From Linnemannia schmuckeri (taxonomy: Eukaryota; Mortierellomycota; Mortierellomycetes; Mortierellales; Mortierellaceae): a stretch of 64,000 nt of DNA. Shown here one piece after another: positions 34,926-47,077 of the stretch (positions are counted from its first letter, which is position 1; each line of letters begins with the position of its first letter). A model generated the notes under the pieces. That model searched no databases. It had not been told where the DNA came from and worked only from the letters and a program-made list of their open reading frames with translations. The stretch covers positions 3,596,001 to 3,660,000 of the forward strand of contig JANATG010000002.1 of assembly GCA_029449235.1 (NCBI GenBank). The letters are read 5' to 3'. The translations under genes were made by a program, and so were the position numbers.

Positions 34926-36097
34926 TGTGAGCAAGAAGCCGGAAATGAGTTTGACGCGCAAGAGAATGAGAGAGGGAGTTGTGTGGAAGTGATGTAAGGA
35001 AAGGGATCTTTTTTGGGAGTGTGGAGGAAGAGGGCCCTTTCGCGCTTGGGTGTGATTGACACACTAAGCCACTCACTCGAAATTACAAAGACGCGTCCTC
35101 TTTTCCAGGGGAGAACCGCGTACTGATCAATGGATGTGATACAATCTCAGGGACGATCAGTGGATCAGCATAGACGTAGATCGAAGTAGCTTGTCGGTCT
35201 GGCCATTGCCCTGCGGCGTAGCTGTGGAAAGGAGAAGGTACTGCTGAGGGCGAGAACATGTCATTGTTATTACTTTCCTCCCAGCTGCGGTGACGAGAGG
35301 AAACAGCAGCATCAAATAACAATGCGCGCAGCCCTTCTCTCGTCTTGATTTTCCCATTTTGACGTCCAAGCAAAGATTATTTTGTATTCAGCCCACACAG
35401 CCTACAAGTCCAAACCAAACGACAACTGCACATACATACACGCTCACTGCCAAGTGGTGAAAGGTCCAACAGAAAGCCTCGGATGAGTGTGAGTGAGTGA
35501 CGAATACAAACGAAAAATAGGTTTTCCTCCGCTTTGTATTAGCAAGTATGGACATAATACTGAGCTATGTGTACAGTACAGACGCAATTGAGGTTGCACA
35601 CAGATTTTCGTTGGCCCCTTTGATTCTCCTTACGTGCTCTTTCGTCGGCTTCGCTCTGTCTTTATCTTTTTGTCGTTTGTCCTTCTTTCTTTTATATTCT
35701 TTCTCTTACTTCCTTCCTCTCTTTTTCTTTCTCACCTTCCTCCTTCGCCCTTGTATCTTATTTCATCCTTTTGTGTCTTCTTCCTCCTCGCCCTCGCCTC
35801 TTCATTCATCTTTCTGTCTCTCTTTCTCTCAACCGCATCTCTCATCGACCGACCATTCTGTATTTTCGTTCCTGAAACCTCCCTCCCTCCTTCCATTCGT
35901 CTGTCCTTCCCTCTGCAAAAAAGAGAGCCTCCTCCACACACCTACACCCTTTGTTTCTTCCCCCGGCTCACACAAAACACTTTATTTTCTGCATACTCCA
36001 CTGACACGAGCGAACAACAACAACCGACAACCATAACGAACACATACACATACTCACCCATAAAACAGAGGAAGAACTGCAAAAGTCGACAAAGATA
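34926..36097. other. Divergent region between ELYS-like and TVP38 genes
   Basis: A 1.17-kb shared upstream region. The TVP38 side (35600-36090) is a pyrimidine-rich leader followed by ACACA/ACAACAAC. No gene was supported. Confidence 0.5.
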
Positions 36098-38685
36098 ATG
36101 AATATCAATCTCGTCAACGTAGGTGGCGAGAGTCTAGTAGCCCCACTCCTCGTCTCGCCCACCTCCCCCACCAGTAGCAACAACAACAGTGCTCAGCACA
36201 GACACCACCACAGCGCACAACATAGTCACTCTTCCTCACCACCACCTTCATCGCTGTCTGTTCGTGCCCGACACCAAAAGCAACAGCGGCAGGAACAACA
36301 ATTTACAGGAATCACATCGATTCTCGTTCGCCTTATTCAGTGGGGACTTTCCATTCTCTTCAGGATCCGGGCTGCGCTGCCAGCTACTCTCCGGCCATGG
36401 TTTTGGGTCGGGCTCTGGCTGGTGTTCCTCGCAATTGGTGTGGGTATCTTTGCAGGGTTCCATACAAAGATCTTTCAGCTGCTTGAAGCCATGGCGACCG
36501 TTATCAAGGGCCTTGGACGGGCGTAAGTTTTTTTTGCTGCTGCTATTGTTTATGTAGCTATCATTTGTGAGGATATCCGGAGTGACGATGAAAGGAGACA
36601 ATTATTTCGTCTGTACTGTGTATACAGTACAGCTGGCTTTTCTATCGATCCATTCTTTTTACCCTTCTTGGCAACCGTTATTTACTTGACCTGATTGCTA
36701 TCATGCCCATGGCTGTTTTGCATTCATAATGCATCATATAAATACAACATACAGCCGCATACCTGTTCTCTAACCCTAATGAATGCCGTGTGTTTCAATA
36801 CGTGGTTCTTCAATAGTGGACCACCGATCATGATGCTGTCGCTCTTCTTGACCGCCTTTCCACCCGTGTTCGGTTACTCATCCCTGATCACCATGTCGGG
36901 TAAGTTGCAATTGTCGTTGTTTGAACTTTGAGCCATATCTGTACCATCCTCCCATTACTCTAGAGATTCCCTATGCAGTCTGACTGGATCCAGAGTGGAC
37001 CGCGACAGCAGTATCCTAAACAGCCTACAGCCTTGTTAACGCCCTCAATATTATTCTTTCTGACCGATAACCTTCTTTCCTCTCATTCCTTTTTTCAATC
37101 CACCGCCCTTGACCGACCATTGGCTCACATATTTCTTATTTTCCTTTCTTTCTCGGGTATCCTGCCCGCACTCACGCGACAAAATCCACACATTCCTTGA
37201 CCCTTTTGCCAAATTCCCGCCTCTTCCTATTGTGTCGATACGAATGTGATTTTTATTTGAACAATAGGGTATGTGTATGGATTCGGACTTGGCCTTTTTA
37301 TCGCATACACATCCGCCCTCTTGGGGTCCATTGCCTGCTTCTATCTCTGCCGTCGGTGGTTCAAGGTTCAAGTCAGGGCGCTTATGGCCAAGAAACAGAG
37401 TATGAAGTCTGTCGTCAAGGCTGTCGAAAAGCGGGGATTTAAGGTATTAAATACTCCTAGATTACCAAAATTAACAACTTTTATAAGTTTCAAAGCCAAC
37501 AACAGCCATTTTATGAGAAGAAAAAAGGGAGTACTAGGGATGGATACTGCACCACAATCATAACGCCCATTTGGCTAACCTCCCCCCCTCCCCCCCCCCC
37601 CCCCCCCCCCCCCCTCTCTCTCTCTCTATCCTGTTTCTCGTACCCCTTGGGAAAAATTGCAGTTGATGGTTCTGATTCGATTGGCGCCGTATCCCTTCAA
37701 CGTCATGAATGCGCTCCTTTCAGCGACTCACATTCCCCTGTCAACCTTCGCTCTCGCTACAGCCCTCTCGCTCACCAAATTGGCGCTGCATGTTTATATT
37801 GGATCGACCCTTTCCTCCTTGGCACCTATCACCACTACACCTGACGGCGAAACCACCAACCCGGACGAATCTTTGCCACCAACCACTCCAAGCAACAACG
37901 ATGCCCATGGCCGTAATCTCAAGATCGTCTTTATGGTGACCAGCATTATCATCGGATTCGCTGTCGGCGCCTATGTCTGGACGGTTGCCAAGCGGGAGAT
38001 TGCAGCCAGTGAAGGGATCCGGAGCGAGAGACGCAGGAAGAGACGCGCTAGTATGAGACAGAGTCGTGCTTCAATGAGATCTGTCGAGGGGCTGGGCTCA
38101 GGACGTGATAACCACCCTCAGCAACACCTCTTGGCCAGATCTGGATCTTCGGGTGGGATTGTCGAACTGGGACAGGAAAATACGCCGGCCATTGATTTAA
38201 CTTCCTCGACGATGTCTTCGGGAACAGACTTTGTCGGTGGAGCTGGGTTCACGATAAACGGGTATCAGGACGATGAGGATGATGGTCTGGAGGATCAGGC
38301 TTTGGTTGGCAATGGTGGAGAACGATCATCGCATCACCTTCACTCACTCTCCAGATCCGGAATCAACTTTGCGGTAGGAGGTGGATCAGGACGCGCAGAT
38401 TATGGATCTAATTCCGAAGAGTCTGATTTCTTGGACGACGAAGACGACTATGACGATGACGATATGAGTGATATGGAGCGCGGCATCGATAGCGACGATA
38501 ACAACAACGAATATGGCCGTAACTCAAGAAGGTCGTCATTTACAGGACAGAACAGCACAGAAATGGATGTTCGGAATCCTTTGCCCCGTCATACCCAGGG
38601 ATCGTCATTAGGGACCTCCCAGAATACTATGGGCTGGTTCGCTGACAACGGTGTCGATATCAGCGACAACAATAGAAGGTGGTAA
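36098..38685 (+). CDS. TVP38: Tvp38/DedA (VTT-domain) membrane protein
   Basis: Four exons: 36098-36522, 36817-36899, 37268-37443 and 37663-38685, giving 568 residues. A His/Ser/Gln-rich N-terminus (1-70) precedes the first helix (FWVGLWLVFLAIGVGIFAGF, about 108-127). The VTT/SNARE-associated core follows: AGPPIMMLSLFLTAFPPVFG, GYVYGFGLGLFIAYTSALLG, then LIRLAPYPFNVMNALLSAT with the Arg and Pro residues typical of the family. A last helix (VFMVTSIIIGFAVGAYVWTV) leads into a long cytosolic acidic tail (EESDFLDDEDDYDDDDMSD). Yeast Tvp38 is a Golgi protein; human relatives TMEM41B/VMP1 scramble phospholipids, so a lipid-transport role in the secretory pathway is inferred. Intron 3 holds a C25 run. 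Confidence 0.9.
37590..37614 (+). repeat. C25 homopolymer followed by (CT)n in TVP38 intron 3
   Basis: A C7-T-C25 tract passes into CT repeats ending near 37628, about 35 nt upstream of the acceptor. It may act as part of an extended polypyrimidine tract. Confidence 0.85.
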
Positions 38686-38754
38686 TACCACTAATAATAA
38701 AAATGAGCACCGCCGCCACTAATTGTTTATCATTTTTTTTATTGTGGGTAAGGG

Positions 38755-40935
38755 TTATGCTTTCCCTTTGATGACCTGGACAGCCAAGAGACCACCGCTG
38801 ACTTTATCCATCGTCATCTCCTTCCAGTTGTATCCCCAGCTCTCTAGCCAGTCGATAATGGCGGGTTTGAGTTTGGCGCGCAGGTTGGCAGAATGATTGC
38901 CGGAGCCCGTGACGATATACACCGTGCCTGTATAAACCTCCTTCTCCAGCTTCTCCATAAACTCGTCCAGGAAGGCCAACGACTCATCCACATGCAGTCC
39001 ATGGAGATCGATCCATGTCTCGCCTTTGGCGACGCTCTTCACCATGCCTCCATTCCTGGACTCGAAAATCTCGCGACTGGCCTCCCGATGTGTCGCCATC
39101 ATCAGGTCATTGTATTCACGACCCTGAGCCGAATACTTGGCCGCTCCCTTGCCGTCATTTCGATTATACGCCGCCTTTGCCATCTCGAAGCAATTGTTAC
39201 GAGCCCTTGCATACACGATCGCCTGAGCGCGCGCCTTAAGGTACGTATCCTTGAGGACCGATCCAGACTCGAGCCAGGGGACAGAGTCAGGCGCCTTCTG
39301 CAGAGCGAACAACCTGCGTTCATCCTCCACGCTCTTGCTCTGGGTGGCGGCCTTCTGCACGGGCGTAAGTGGTTTCGATGCTGCCGCGGCGGCTGTAGCG
39401 GAATAGGAGACCAAAGGCCTGGACAAGAGCGGAGGGGAAGTCACCTTGACTTTTTCGTCCAGTGCCGTCGCAAGTTCCTCCACAGTGTTCTTGTCGCCGG
39501 GTGTGCCATTCGTGCCATTTTTAACCTTGTTGTTGTCTTTGCTGGCCTTTGAGGATTTTTGTGAATCCTTTGAAGCGTTTGATTTAGAACCCCAGGCTGA
39601 AGCTTTGCTCTTGGTCGAAGTGCTTGCAGCCAACGACGGGAAATCAAAGTCATCCATTGCAGGTGGCAATTGCTTTGGTGCCGGTGCAGGGATATCAAAG
39701 GTTCTGCTCGTCTCCAGGTGGTGGTTGAACTCGCAAGTATCGCCTTTCAAGCACTGATTCTTCAGCCTACACAACCAAAAGCCAAGCGTAGGCTATTAGC
39801 GCTCAAATCACCGACAATCAGGGGGTGTTTTTTGTCGGATCAAATAATTACTCCAAAAAAGTTATTCTTTCGCTTACCAAAACTTGCAGATCATCGAGTC
39901 TAGGTCATGACTGAACCAGCAGTCTCTTCGGAAACAATTTCCTTGTAAGAAATGCCGGCAGGTCAGAGTCGAACGGATGTCGCCAGTAGGAGCAGGGACG
40001 GGAGGCGCGGGTTGCTTGGTCCTCTCGGCCATCAGCAACTCCAGCGTGTTTTCAAAGTCGTATGCTGACTTCAAGAACGCTTTTTCGATCTTCTCGGGAC
40101 TGAAATCTCCGATAATGAGCTGAAGCATCTCCAGCGGCGACATGTCCTGATCCAGTTGAGATGCAGTGTCGTCGCTGGTGAGATCCCTCTCGGAGGAATA
40201 AAAAATAGGTGGGGGATATGAGATATTTCGTGCTTCATTAATGACCACTGCATCCGAAGCGCTAGGCGGAGCAAATGGGTTGAACTCGTCGTCGTCGAAC
40301 GGGTCGAGGGCATCCCGAGGAGCGCCACTGAACTGACCGTTGACGGTAATGGGCCTCTGTGCCGATGAATCCTCGTCGTCGTCGATTCTAGCCCAACCCT
40401 CTGGACCCACTTGGCTCGCTTGACCGGTTGTGCTGGCAGACGACTCGCTTGGCTCGAGCTCATCAGCAGGTCGTACAATTGTAATGGCGCGCGAACTACC
40501 CGATGTTGATATTGGATATTGGATGTCTAGGGTCGATATTGGGTATGCGTACATAGGAGCTTCCAACCAGAAGAGGCCTCCTTGGGAATACTGAGCAAAT
40601 AGCTCGGCTACAGCGTCCTGGAGGTTGATGTTCTCCTGTAGGGAGAAGTTTTAAACAGCAGACGACGTATTAAATCCATGGTTAGTTTGGCTGGGAGAGC
40701 GTGGGCAGGTGTGAGGTTTTTTTCGGTCAACTAGTCGATGAGCTTTTTGGAATCGCGGAATCCATGAACGAGTACGGTTACTCACCAGATCGCAGCTCTC
40801 CTCGAGACACTCGTAGATGGTGGCGGACTTGTCCTCCTCGGAGAGATTCTGGTCGTAGAGGACACTGGTGAAGTAGGACTCAAAGTCCGGGCCTAGTCCG
40901 AGACTGCCCAGGTAGTTCGAGAGCCAGGTAGCCAT
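38755..40935 (-). CDS. CUE-like/CCCH zinc-finger/Smr-domain protein
   Basis: Three exons (minus): 40935-40786, 40635-39878 and 39766-38755, giving 639 residues. The N-terminus (MATWLSNYLGSLGLG) and its neighbour form a helical region; residues 214-255 resemble a CUE domain (MLQLIIGDFSPEKIEKAFL). Two CCCH fingers follow: C-x7-C-x4-C-x3-H at 276-293 and C-x7-C-x5-C-x3-H at 300-318, the second assembled across intron 2. After a disordered Ser/Lys linker comes a DUF1771-type helical segment (about 475-550) and the Smr domain with DLHGLHVDES (from 556) and VTGSGNHSANLR. Smr domains with an intact DxH motif in yeast Cue2 and worm NONU-1 cleave mRNA at stalled ribosomes; an RNA-endonuclease role is inferred. 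It ends 70 bp from the TVP38 stop. Confidence 0.9.
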
Positions 40936-41248
40936 CTTCGCCTTGTGATGATGGATGTGGGCGGTGGAATTACTTGTTTGGATAGTACGGATAGTGTGGA
41001 TGGGTTGACTGATGACAGCAAAAAAAGAAGAGTGGAGAGGGTGATGACGAAGAGAAAAGAAAAGAAGCCAGGACAGCAGCTGCACTTTCCAGAGCTGTAG
41101 TTTGGAGCCCAATGGACCTGGAAAAGAAAAGAAGGGAGAAAGAGTGGCTTGTGCCCGCAGTGAAATTCCTCTCCCTCTCTTGCTTCTTTGCCTCAAAACT
41201 TGTTATTGTTGCCCTCCAAAAGTACCTTCCCTCTCTCTTACAGACAGC
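40936..41248. other. Divergent 313-bp promoter region
   Basis: Shared upstream region of the CCCH-Smr gene (minus) and the ASNSD1-type gene (plus). It is pyrimidine-rich just before 41249. No discrete motif is claimed. Confidence 0.5.
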
Positions 41249-41876
41249 ATGTGCGGCATTCTCTTCAGCATCCTCGACAGGAATGTCGAACCCGCAGAGA
41301 AATTTGCGCCTACTTGGTTTACCTTGCAGGAGCTGAACTCCAGGCGAGGTATCACTACCCCTCCCCACATGCTTTGCCTTCATTTATCATTTCATTAGTT
41401 TGACCCCTGAGACCCCTGTATCCTAAATAATTTGAATTTAATTTTATCCTAGGACCTAGTGCGCAGGATTCACACCATGTCGCCCTGGGTCAGCCAAGCA
41501 ATGATACCCTGGATCCCACATCATGGAGCAACGACATCAATATGAACTTCTATGGTGCCGTTCTTCATCTGCGTGGAGACATCGTCACTCGTCAGCCCCA
41601 TGTATCCTCCACAGGAAATGTTCTCCTGTGGAACGGCGAGATCTTTGACGGTATTGCTGTAGATCACCACGAAAATGACGGCAGGGTACTCATGGATCAA
41701 TTGGAGGTCATTTCTACTCAGGATCATTATGGATCACAAGATCACAGACAGAATTTTTTGAACCTCATGGCCAAGATTGAAGGGCCTTATGCATTTGTCT
41801 ATTTTCATGTAATGAAAGTGTCATATCATCAGCCCGCTGCCTTGTCATGTTTGAGAGTCAAAGACCATCTAACTGG

Positions 41877-41910
<34 letters not shown>

Positions 41911-43762
41911 ATCTTTTGATGTATTTTGTTAGGCGTCTTCTCAATCAGTGTACTTTGGTCGTGACTGCCTGGGTCGACGCTCGCTTCTATGGCACAAGTC
42001 TGAACAGGAAGAGTCGACCATTGGATTGCCCTTCATTCTCACATCGACTGGATATAGCGCCTTCCACACTGAGTTGTTGCGGTTGGAAGAGGTGCCTGCG
42101 GATGGTATCTACAGCCTGTCGCTTGCCTCCAATAGCCCAAAAGTCGTCACCAAGCATCCATGGGTTCCAGCCCAATCATCAAGCGCTAATGAACCTGGCT
42201 CCTTGGTACGTCTCTTCATGATTCCACGATGATAATGATTTTTGATATTGTGTTTTGAACCTTTTTTTAACGCTGCATCACCGATATTGCTTAGACATTG
42301 CCATTTGGGAGAGTGAATAGCGCTATTCCTCGGGATTCGGAACTCTCGGCGCCATTTGCAGACAGGCTCAAATTTGATCTGGCGCACCCTGATGTGGTGC
42401 CTCCAATTACAGGAGACATGAAGGAGGCGATCACTGGAATGATTGAAGTCCTGGGCGACTCTGTCAGACGAAGAGTACAAGACATCCCTAGAACTGGGTA
42501 AGCGCACTCACCATACTACTCTGACTCGGCTGAAATGAGATCAATAGAAAGTTAAGGATACTTACTCGGATGGTTCAACCTTTTTAGGTTGCTGCATGAT
42601 GCCCGTGTGGGTATCTTGTTTTCGGGTGGTTTGGATTGCCTTTGCCTGGCAGCATTGGCTGATAAATTCCTCCCCGAGGGCGAGGCGATTGATCTACTGA
42701 ATGTCGGATTCGAGAACCCTCGGTCCGTCAAGGCCAAGGCAGCAGAGGAGGCTCTAGCGCTAAAGCGTCTCAAGAAGAATCAAGGTGCTACAGAATCGTC
42801 GTTCTCAGGATCAACAGACGGCGACAAAGCCAACAATGAAACCGCAAAACCAACGAAGCCCGACACGCGATTCAATGTTCCCGATAGGACGACAGGGTAT
42901 GAGAGTCTTGCCGAACTGAGAAAAATATCTCCTCGGAGACACTGGAACTTTGTCGAGGTGAATATTCCATTTGAGGAGGCGATGGCTCAGCGATCAGAGA
43001 TCTTGGAACGGATAGCACCTCTTGAAACCGTTATGGACCTGGTAAGCTTCGCTACCTTTGTATTACTGATGGCCATCAAGTACCGTGCCAAGATATCTAA
43101 CATTACGCATGGTTTGGTCTGTAGAGTATTGCAATGGCATTCTGGTTCGCGTCGCGCGGTATCGGATATATCAAGAATGAAGAAGGCGAGCTGATTCCCT
43201 ATACGAGTCAAGCTAAAGTACTCTTGTCTGGACTGGGAGCGGATGAACAACTCGGCGGGTACTCTCGTCACAAGGATCAGTTTACAGCAGCAGGTTGGGA
43301 AGGACTCATCCATGAACTTCAACTCGACCTTGACAGGATATCAACTCGTAACCTCGGTAAGTCGCCGCCCCTCACCTTTTACTTCGCAAGACGATCAACC
43401 ACTCAGTTCGTATATTGAACATCGACACTAAGCCGTCTCCCTTTTACCTATCTTAACCGCTTTTAGGCCGAGACGATAGAATTATATCAGACCATGGCAA
43501 AGAGGCACGCTACCCATTCCTGAGCACAAATGTGGTCCAGTTCCTGAGCAAACTGCGAGTGGATCTCAAAGTCGATCTGAGGTACCCACGTGGAGTCGGC
43601 GAAAAGGTTTTGCTGCGACATGTTGCCCGTGAACTGGGTTTTGATCGAGCAAGTTCACACTGGAAACGGGCTGTTCAGTTTGGTGCCAGAACTGCGAAAA
43701 TGACAGACAGTGGGAGATCTGAAATTGGGCAGCAAATCGTAAACAGAGCAGTGGCAGAATAA
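41249..43762 (+). CDS. ASNSD1: Asparagine synthetase domain-containing protein (ASNSD1 family)
   Basis: Seven exons: 41249-41348, 41453-41808, 41933-42205, 42295-42497, 42588-43041, 43125-43356 and 43467-43762, giving 637 residues, close to human ASNSD1 (643, from memory). MCGILFS at the N-terminus supplies the Cys2 nucleophile of a class II glutamine amidotransferase; FYGAVLHLRGD and VYFGRDCLGRRSLLW belong to that domain. The synthetase half has the PP-loop FSGGLDCL (Cys where the asparagine synthetase motif has Ser) and LLSGLGADEQLGGYSRHKD, with DHGKEARYPFLS later. The family resembles asparagine synthetase, but its reaction is not established. Intron 2 contains a T30 tract. Confidence 0.93.
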
Positions 43763-44353
43763 AAAGATACGGGCACAGTGTTCAAACTCATCTTAGATGC
43801 GTTTGTATGTGTGTAGATGTTGAAAAGTAAGCATGCTGCGCAGGAGTCTAAAATTTCTTGTCCGTTGATTCTACTATAGCAACTTCGGCAAGGCTCTGTT
43901 CGCAATGCTAGGGGCTAGGCCAGCTTGCCGATCAATTGATGAGCTCAAGGCGACTTTTTGACAGATATAGGGACCCATGAGTCGAAGGCTGCGTGTGCTT
44001 TGGTTTCTATTGGCGTCAACGTGGCATATCGTCGTTCTTTGTTTGCTGAATAATGCACTTCTAGGACACGCCACCAATTTTTTAAGCACGTTTAGTTGCG
44101 CCATTTATCACGCGTAACTTGAGCGCCAATCGGGGTCTTTCCTACCAGTGCTCTACCCTTTTCAGTTGATCATTTCACACCATTTCGGCCAGTTTTTGAG
44201 CTATACCTTCATCTTTCTTTTCTTTTACTCTTCGTCCCTTCGCTATAAAAGACGGGTCATGTTCTTTCTCTTTTTATTTGCAAACCAGAGCAAACAAGTG
44301 TAACAATAGCGAAACAACAGCAACAACCACCTCCATCTTTTCTTCTTTCCACC
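43763..44353. other. Intergenic region, ASNSD1 to GST
   Basis: Holds the ASNSD1 3' end and the GST promoter. No gene seen. The lower third is a CT-rich core promoter with a TATA box, listed separately. Confidence 0.5.
44244..44250 (+). promoter_or_regulatory. TATA box of the GST gene
   Basis: TATAAAA lies 104-110 bases upstream of the GST start codon, in a CT-rich setting followed by an ACAACAGC-type leader. TATA-containing promoters in fungi often drive stress-inducible genes, which suits a glutathione transferase; this link is inferred. Confidence 0.55.
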
Positions 44354-45294
44354 ATGACCGCGCAATCGCTCAATAATGATTCGACTTTTGTACTTCACTA
44401 CATGAAGGCCATGGGTCGCGCCGGTAAGCACTTCTCAGTTACTCACCAACAGCAAGTATAGATTATTATTCAATGACCCTTCTTTACCAATACTCGCAGT
44501 TTACTTAAGTTCCTCGTCATTCTCTTTTCTTTTCTCACATTTCGAATAGTCACGATCCGTGTTATGCTCCACTTAAAGGGCGTCAAGTACACGAACAAGG
44601 TCATCACGGCCGAAGAAGTCGCTGCCGACCGTGCCGCTCTCCCCTTTGGCCAGGTCCCCGTCCTGATCGAAACTAAGGCCGATGGCACTACCCTGGAACT
44701 CGGCGAGTCGCTTGCTATCGAGGTAGCCTTCTATGAAAAAACCTGTCAGCGCGTAGCAGTACTTTTTGCACTATTCACACATTGCGCAGCAGCATAGTCA
44801 TCTAACTTCTTCGTTTTTTGTTCATCTCCCTCCTTGCATCATAAAATCGACCAACCCTAATTGCACTTTTTTAGCACTACCTGGCCGAGAAGTTTGGCTG
44901 GCTCGGTTCAACCGCCGAAGAAGCCGCGACGCTGAAATCAATCTCGCTCAACATTTACTTCTCCCTCTACAACAACTGCTTCGTCGCGAAAACCCCCATC
45001 CACGAAGCCATCGCCGACCCGACCTCGGCCTTCAACACCAAGGCCTTACCCTTGTTTATCGCAACCCATGAACGATGGCTTTTGAAGAATGGTAACAATG
45101 GCCATTTCTGGGGAGACAAGTTGACCTACCCGGATTTGACCATGTTGCACTGGATTCGATTGTTTGAAGGACTGGGAGTTAAATTGGATGAAGATGGGCC
45201 GATTAAGAAGGTTGAGAAGACTGTCAAAGCGATAGAGGAGTGGAAGGGAAAGTATGAGGCTTTTCATCCCTTTTCTTCCATCGATGCCATTTAA
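44354..45294 (+). CDS. Glutathione S-transferase (sigma/Nu-like)
   Basis: A cytosolic enzyme that conjugates glutathione to electrophiles. Three exons: 44354-44423, 44550-44722 and 44875-45294, giving 220 residues, a normal GST length. The thioredoxin-like N-terminal domain contains LHYMKAMGRAVTIRVML across intron 1, with a Tyr near residue 16 as candidate catalytic residue, FGQVPVLIE with the cis-Pro, and ELGESLAIEHYLAEKFGW across intron 2 with the glutathione-binding Glu-Ser pair. The all-helical C-terminal domain has WGDKLTYPDLTMLHWIRLFE with the conserved Asp of the N-capping box. Class assignment rests on motif pattern only. The promoter has a clear TATA box. Confidence 0.92.
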
Positions 45295-45432
45295 GCATCA
45301 TGGTTGTCAATGAGTCTGCGCTGCACTCCATTTTGTTCCTTTGTGCCCGTTTTTGTTTCAACAGAATAAACCATGGCATTTTTGGAGCTGTACTGAAGTG
45401 GTGATAGACATCAAGTAGTATAAACTATGTAA

Positions 45433-46875
45433 TTAGGATTTCTGCCTCATGACGAAGCTGAATGCACCAACACCAATCAGGGTAGCAAGGACGATAGACC
45501 AGGTCGTGATAACCATGGCGGTCTGACTCATAACACCCTGCAGTTGAGCTTGTTGTACCATTAACAGTCCAAGTTCTCCGCGAGCAATCATCGCTGCACC
45601 CACCATCCACCGAGCGCTGTATCGGCCTCCTCTGTTGCCCTCCTCTTCATCCTCAGAAGATATCTTTTCAGGGACGACAACTATGGTTACCAGTTTCGAA
45701 AGCGTCGCAATGACGGCATAGACCATCCCCCACCCAAACAGAACCGGCTCCAAGATTTTGGTCAACGGGATCGCAAACCCAATGGTTGCGAAGAAGATGG
45801 CACTCATCGCTGGCTGGATCTTGTGGGTGATCTGCTCTTCGTACATCTGACAAAGATCCTCAAAGGCTGAGAAAAAGACACCAGAAACAAAGGCACCCAA
45901 AAGACGTGAGCTGCCCAGGTATTCCGCCATGATGCTGTATCCTAGCCCGACGATGAGCATCCCTGCAAGCTTGATCGTGGATGCAAACCTGGTATAAAAG
46001 ACCAAGACCCGAGTCCTGACGTCGTTGTCGCTACGGCTTGTCAATTCCGTCTCGCGGCTCATCCCTTCCTCGACTGATGAATGATCAGTGTGGATCCCAG
46101 CATCATCCACTCTCTCGGCCACGCTCTGAACATCAACCGTCTCTGCATCAATACTCGTAGACAAAGCCTTCTTGGATTTGACTCTCGACACAACAGCACA
46201 TCCTACAACACCCACTAGGATGATCCCAAAACTCGCAAGCAATGGCCGGATCACCGTCATAGGCCGAAACCCAGAGTCCAATCCCGATCCTCCAATGCTA
46301 GAAACAATCCCCAACAAGACGAGACTCACAACATCGTCCAGCATAGCCGCCGTCGTAATGAGCGTTCCAATGGCGGTATCCAGAATCCCCTGTTGCTTCA
46401 TCATCGTCACCGCAATTGCAATCGATGTCGAGGCCAAAGAAGCACCAGATGCTAAAGCCTCAATCACAATATCAGACTCGCCCCTCTTTCCCGAATCCAT
46501 ACTTCCTCCAACTTCCATCTCCTGTATATGTCCCTGCCGAGAAACACCATACATGAATCCAAATCCAGTCGCCAACGGAACAGCAATCCCAACACCTGCA
46601 ACAAGCGCCGCCTTCAGTCCGGCCTTCCAGACTCGACGGACATCGGTACCCAACCCGGCCTCAAAGACGAGTCCCAGAACACCGATTTCTCCAGCAAGGA
46701 TGAGTAAAGTCTTGTCGGTTGGTAAGAGGGTGCCTGGGTTCAGGTTCCCAAAGAGGAGTCCTATGAGGAGTTCACCGACCAGTCGACAGCGTAGGAGTTC
46801 TTCGAAGAGCGTTCCTGAGAGCCATAACGAGACGATAAAAAGGCAGAAGTAAGGGAGGGCTGATGAAAACGTCAT
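45433..46875 (-). CDS. Cation/proton antiporter (CPA/Kef-type)
   Basis: A 480-residue membrane protein in one exon. The start at 46875 (MTFSSALPYF) leads straight into the first helix (CLFIVSLWLSGTLF). About twelve hydrophobic segments are visible. Family motifs are VGELLIGLLFGNLNPG (33-48), the discontinuous helix ASGASLASTSIAIAV (142-156) and TTAAMLDDVVSLVLLG with the Asp-Asp pair at 180-181 expected for proton-coupled exchange. A hydrophilic loop at about 235-290 carries Ser/Asp/Glu. RGELGLLMVQQAQ near the C-terminus matches the usual late RGE-type motif. The ion (Na or K) and membrane are not determined. The frame stays open upstream to 47727 through another gene's exon, so an upstream exon is possible but not needed. 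Confidence 0.87.
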   Translation of the reverse strand: MTFSSALPYFCLFIVSLWLSGTLFEELLRCRLVGELLIGLLFGNLNPGTLLPTDKTLLILAGEIGVLGLVFEAGLGTDVRRVWKAGLKAALVAGVGIAVPLATGFGFMYGVSRQGHIQEMEVGGSMDSGKRGESDIVIEALASGASLASTSIAIAVTMMKQQGILDTAIGTLITTAAMLDDVVSLVLLGIVSSIGGSGLDSGFRPMTVIRPLLASFGIILVGVVGCAVVSRVKSKKALSTSIDAETVDVQSVAERVDDAGIHTDHSSVEEGMSRETELTSRSDNDVRTRVLVFYTRFASTIKLAGMLIVGLGYSIMAEYLGSSRLLGAFVSGVFFSAFEDLCQMYEEQITHKIQPAMSAIFFATIGFAIPLTKILEPVLFGWGMVYAVIATLSKLVTIVVVPEKISSEDEEEGNRGGRYSARWMVGAAMIARGELGLLMVQQAQLQGVMSQTAMVITTWSIVLATLIGVGAFSFVMRQKS

Positions 46876-47077
46876 TAACGCATTGAGAAGATTTCGTCTA
46901 TGGGTATAAAAAAAGTGCGAGAAAGAAAGTGAGCAACAGAACAGAATGAGAAGGATGTCGAAATGCACAAAAGGATGATGAAACAATGCTGTGGCTGAAG
47001 TTTGAAAAGGCGCCACCAAATTGAAATTAAAAAATCTTTTTCTATGCAATGGTTTTTTATTTGAGGGCGAATGTGGC

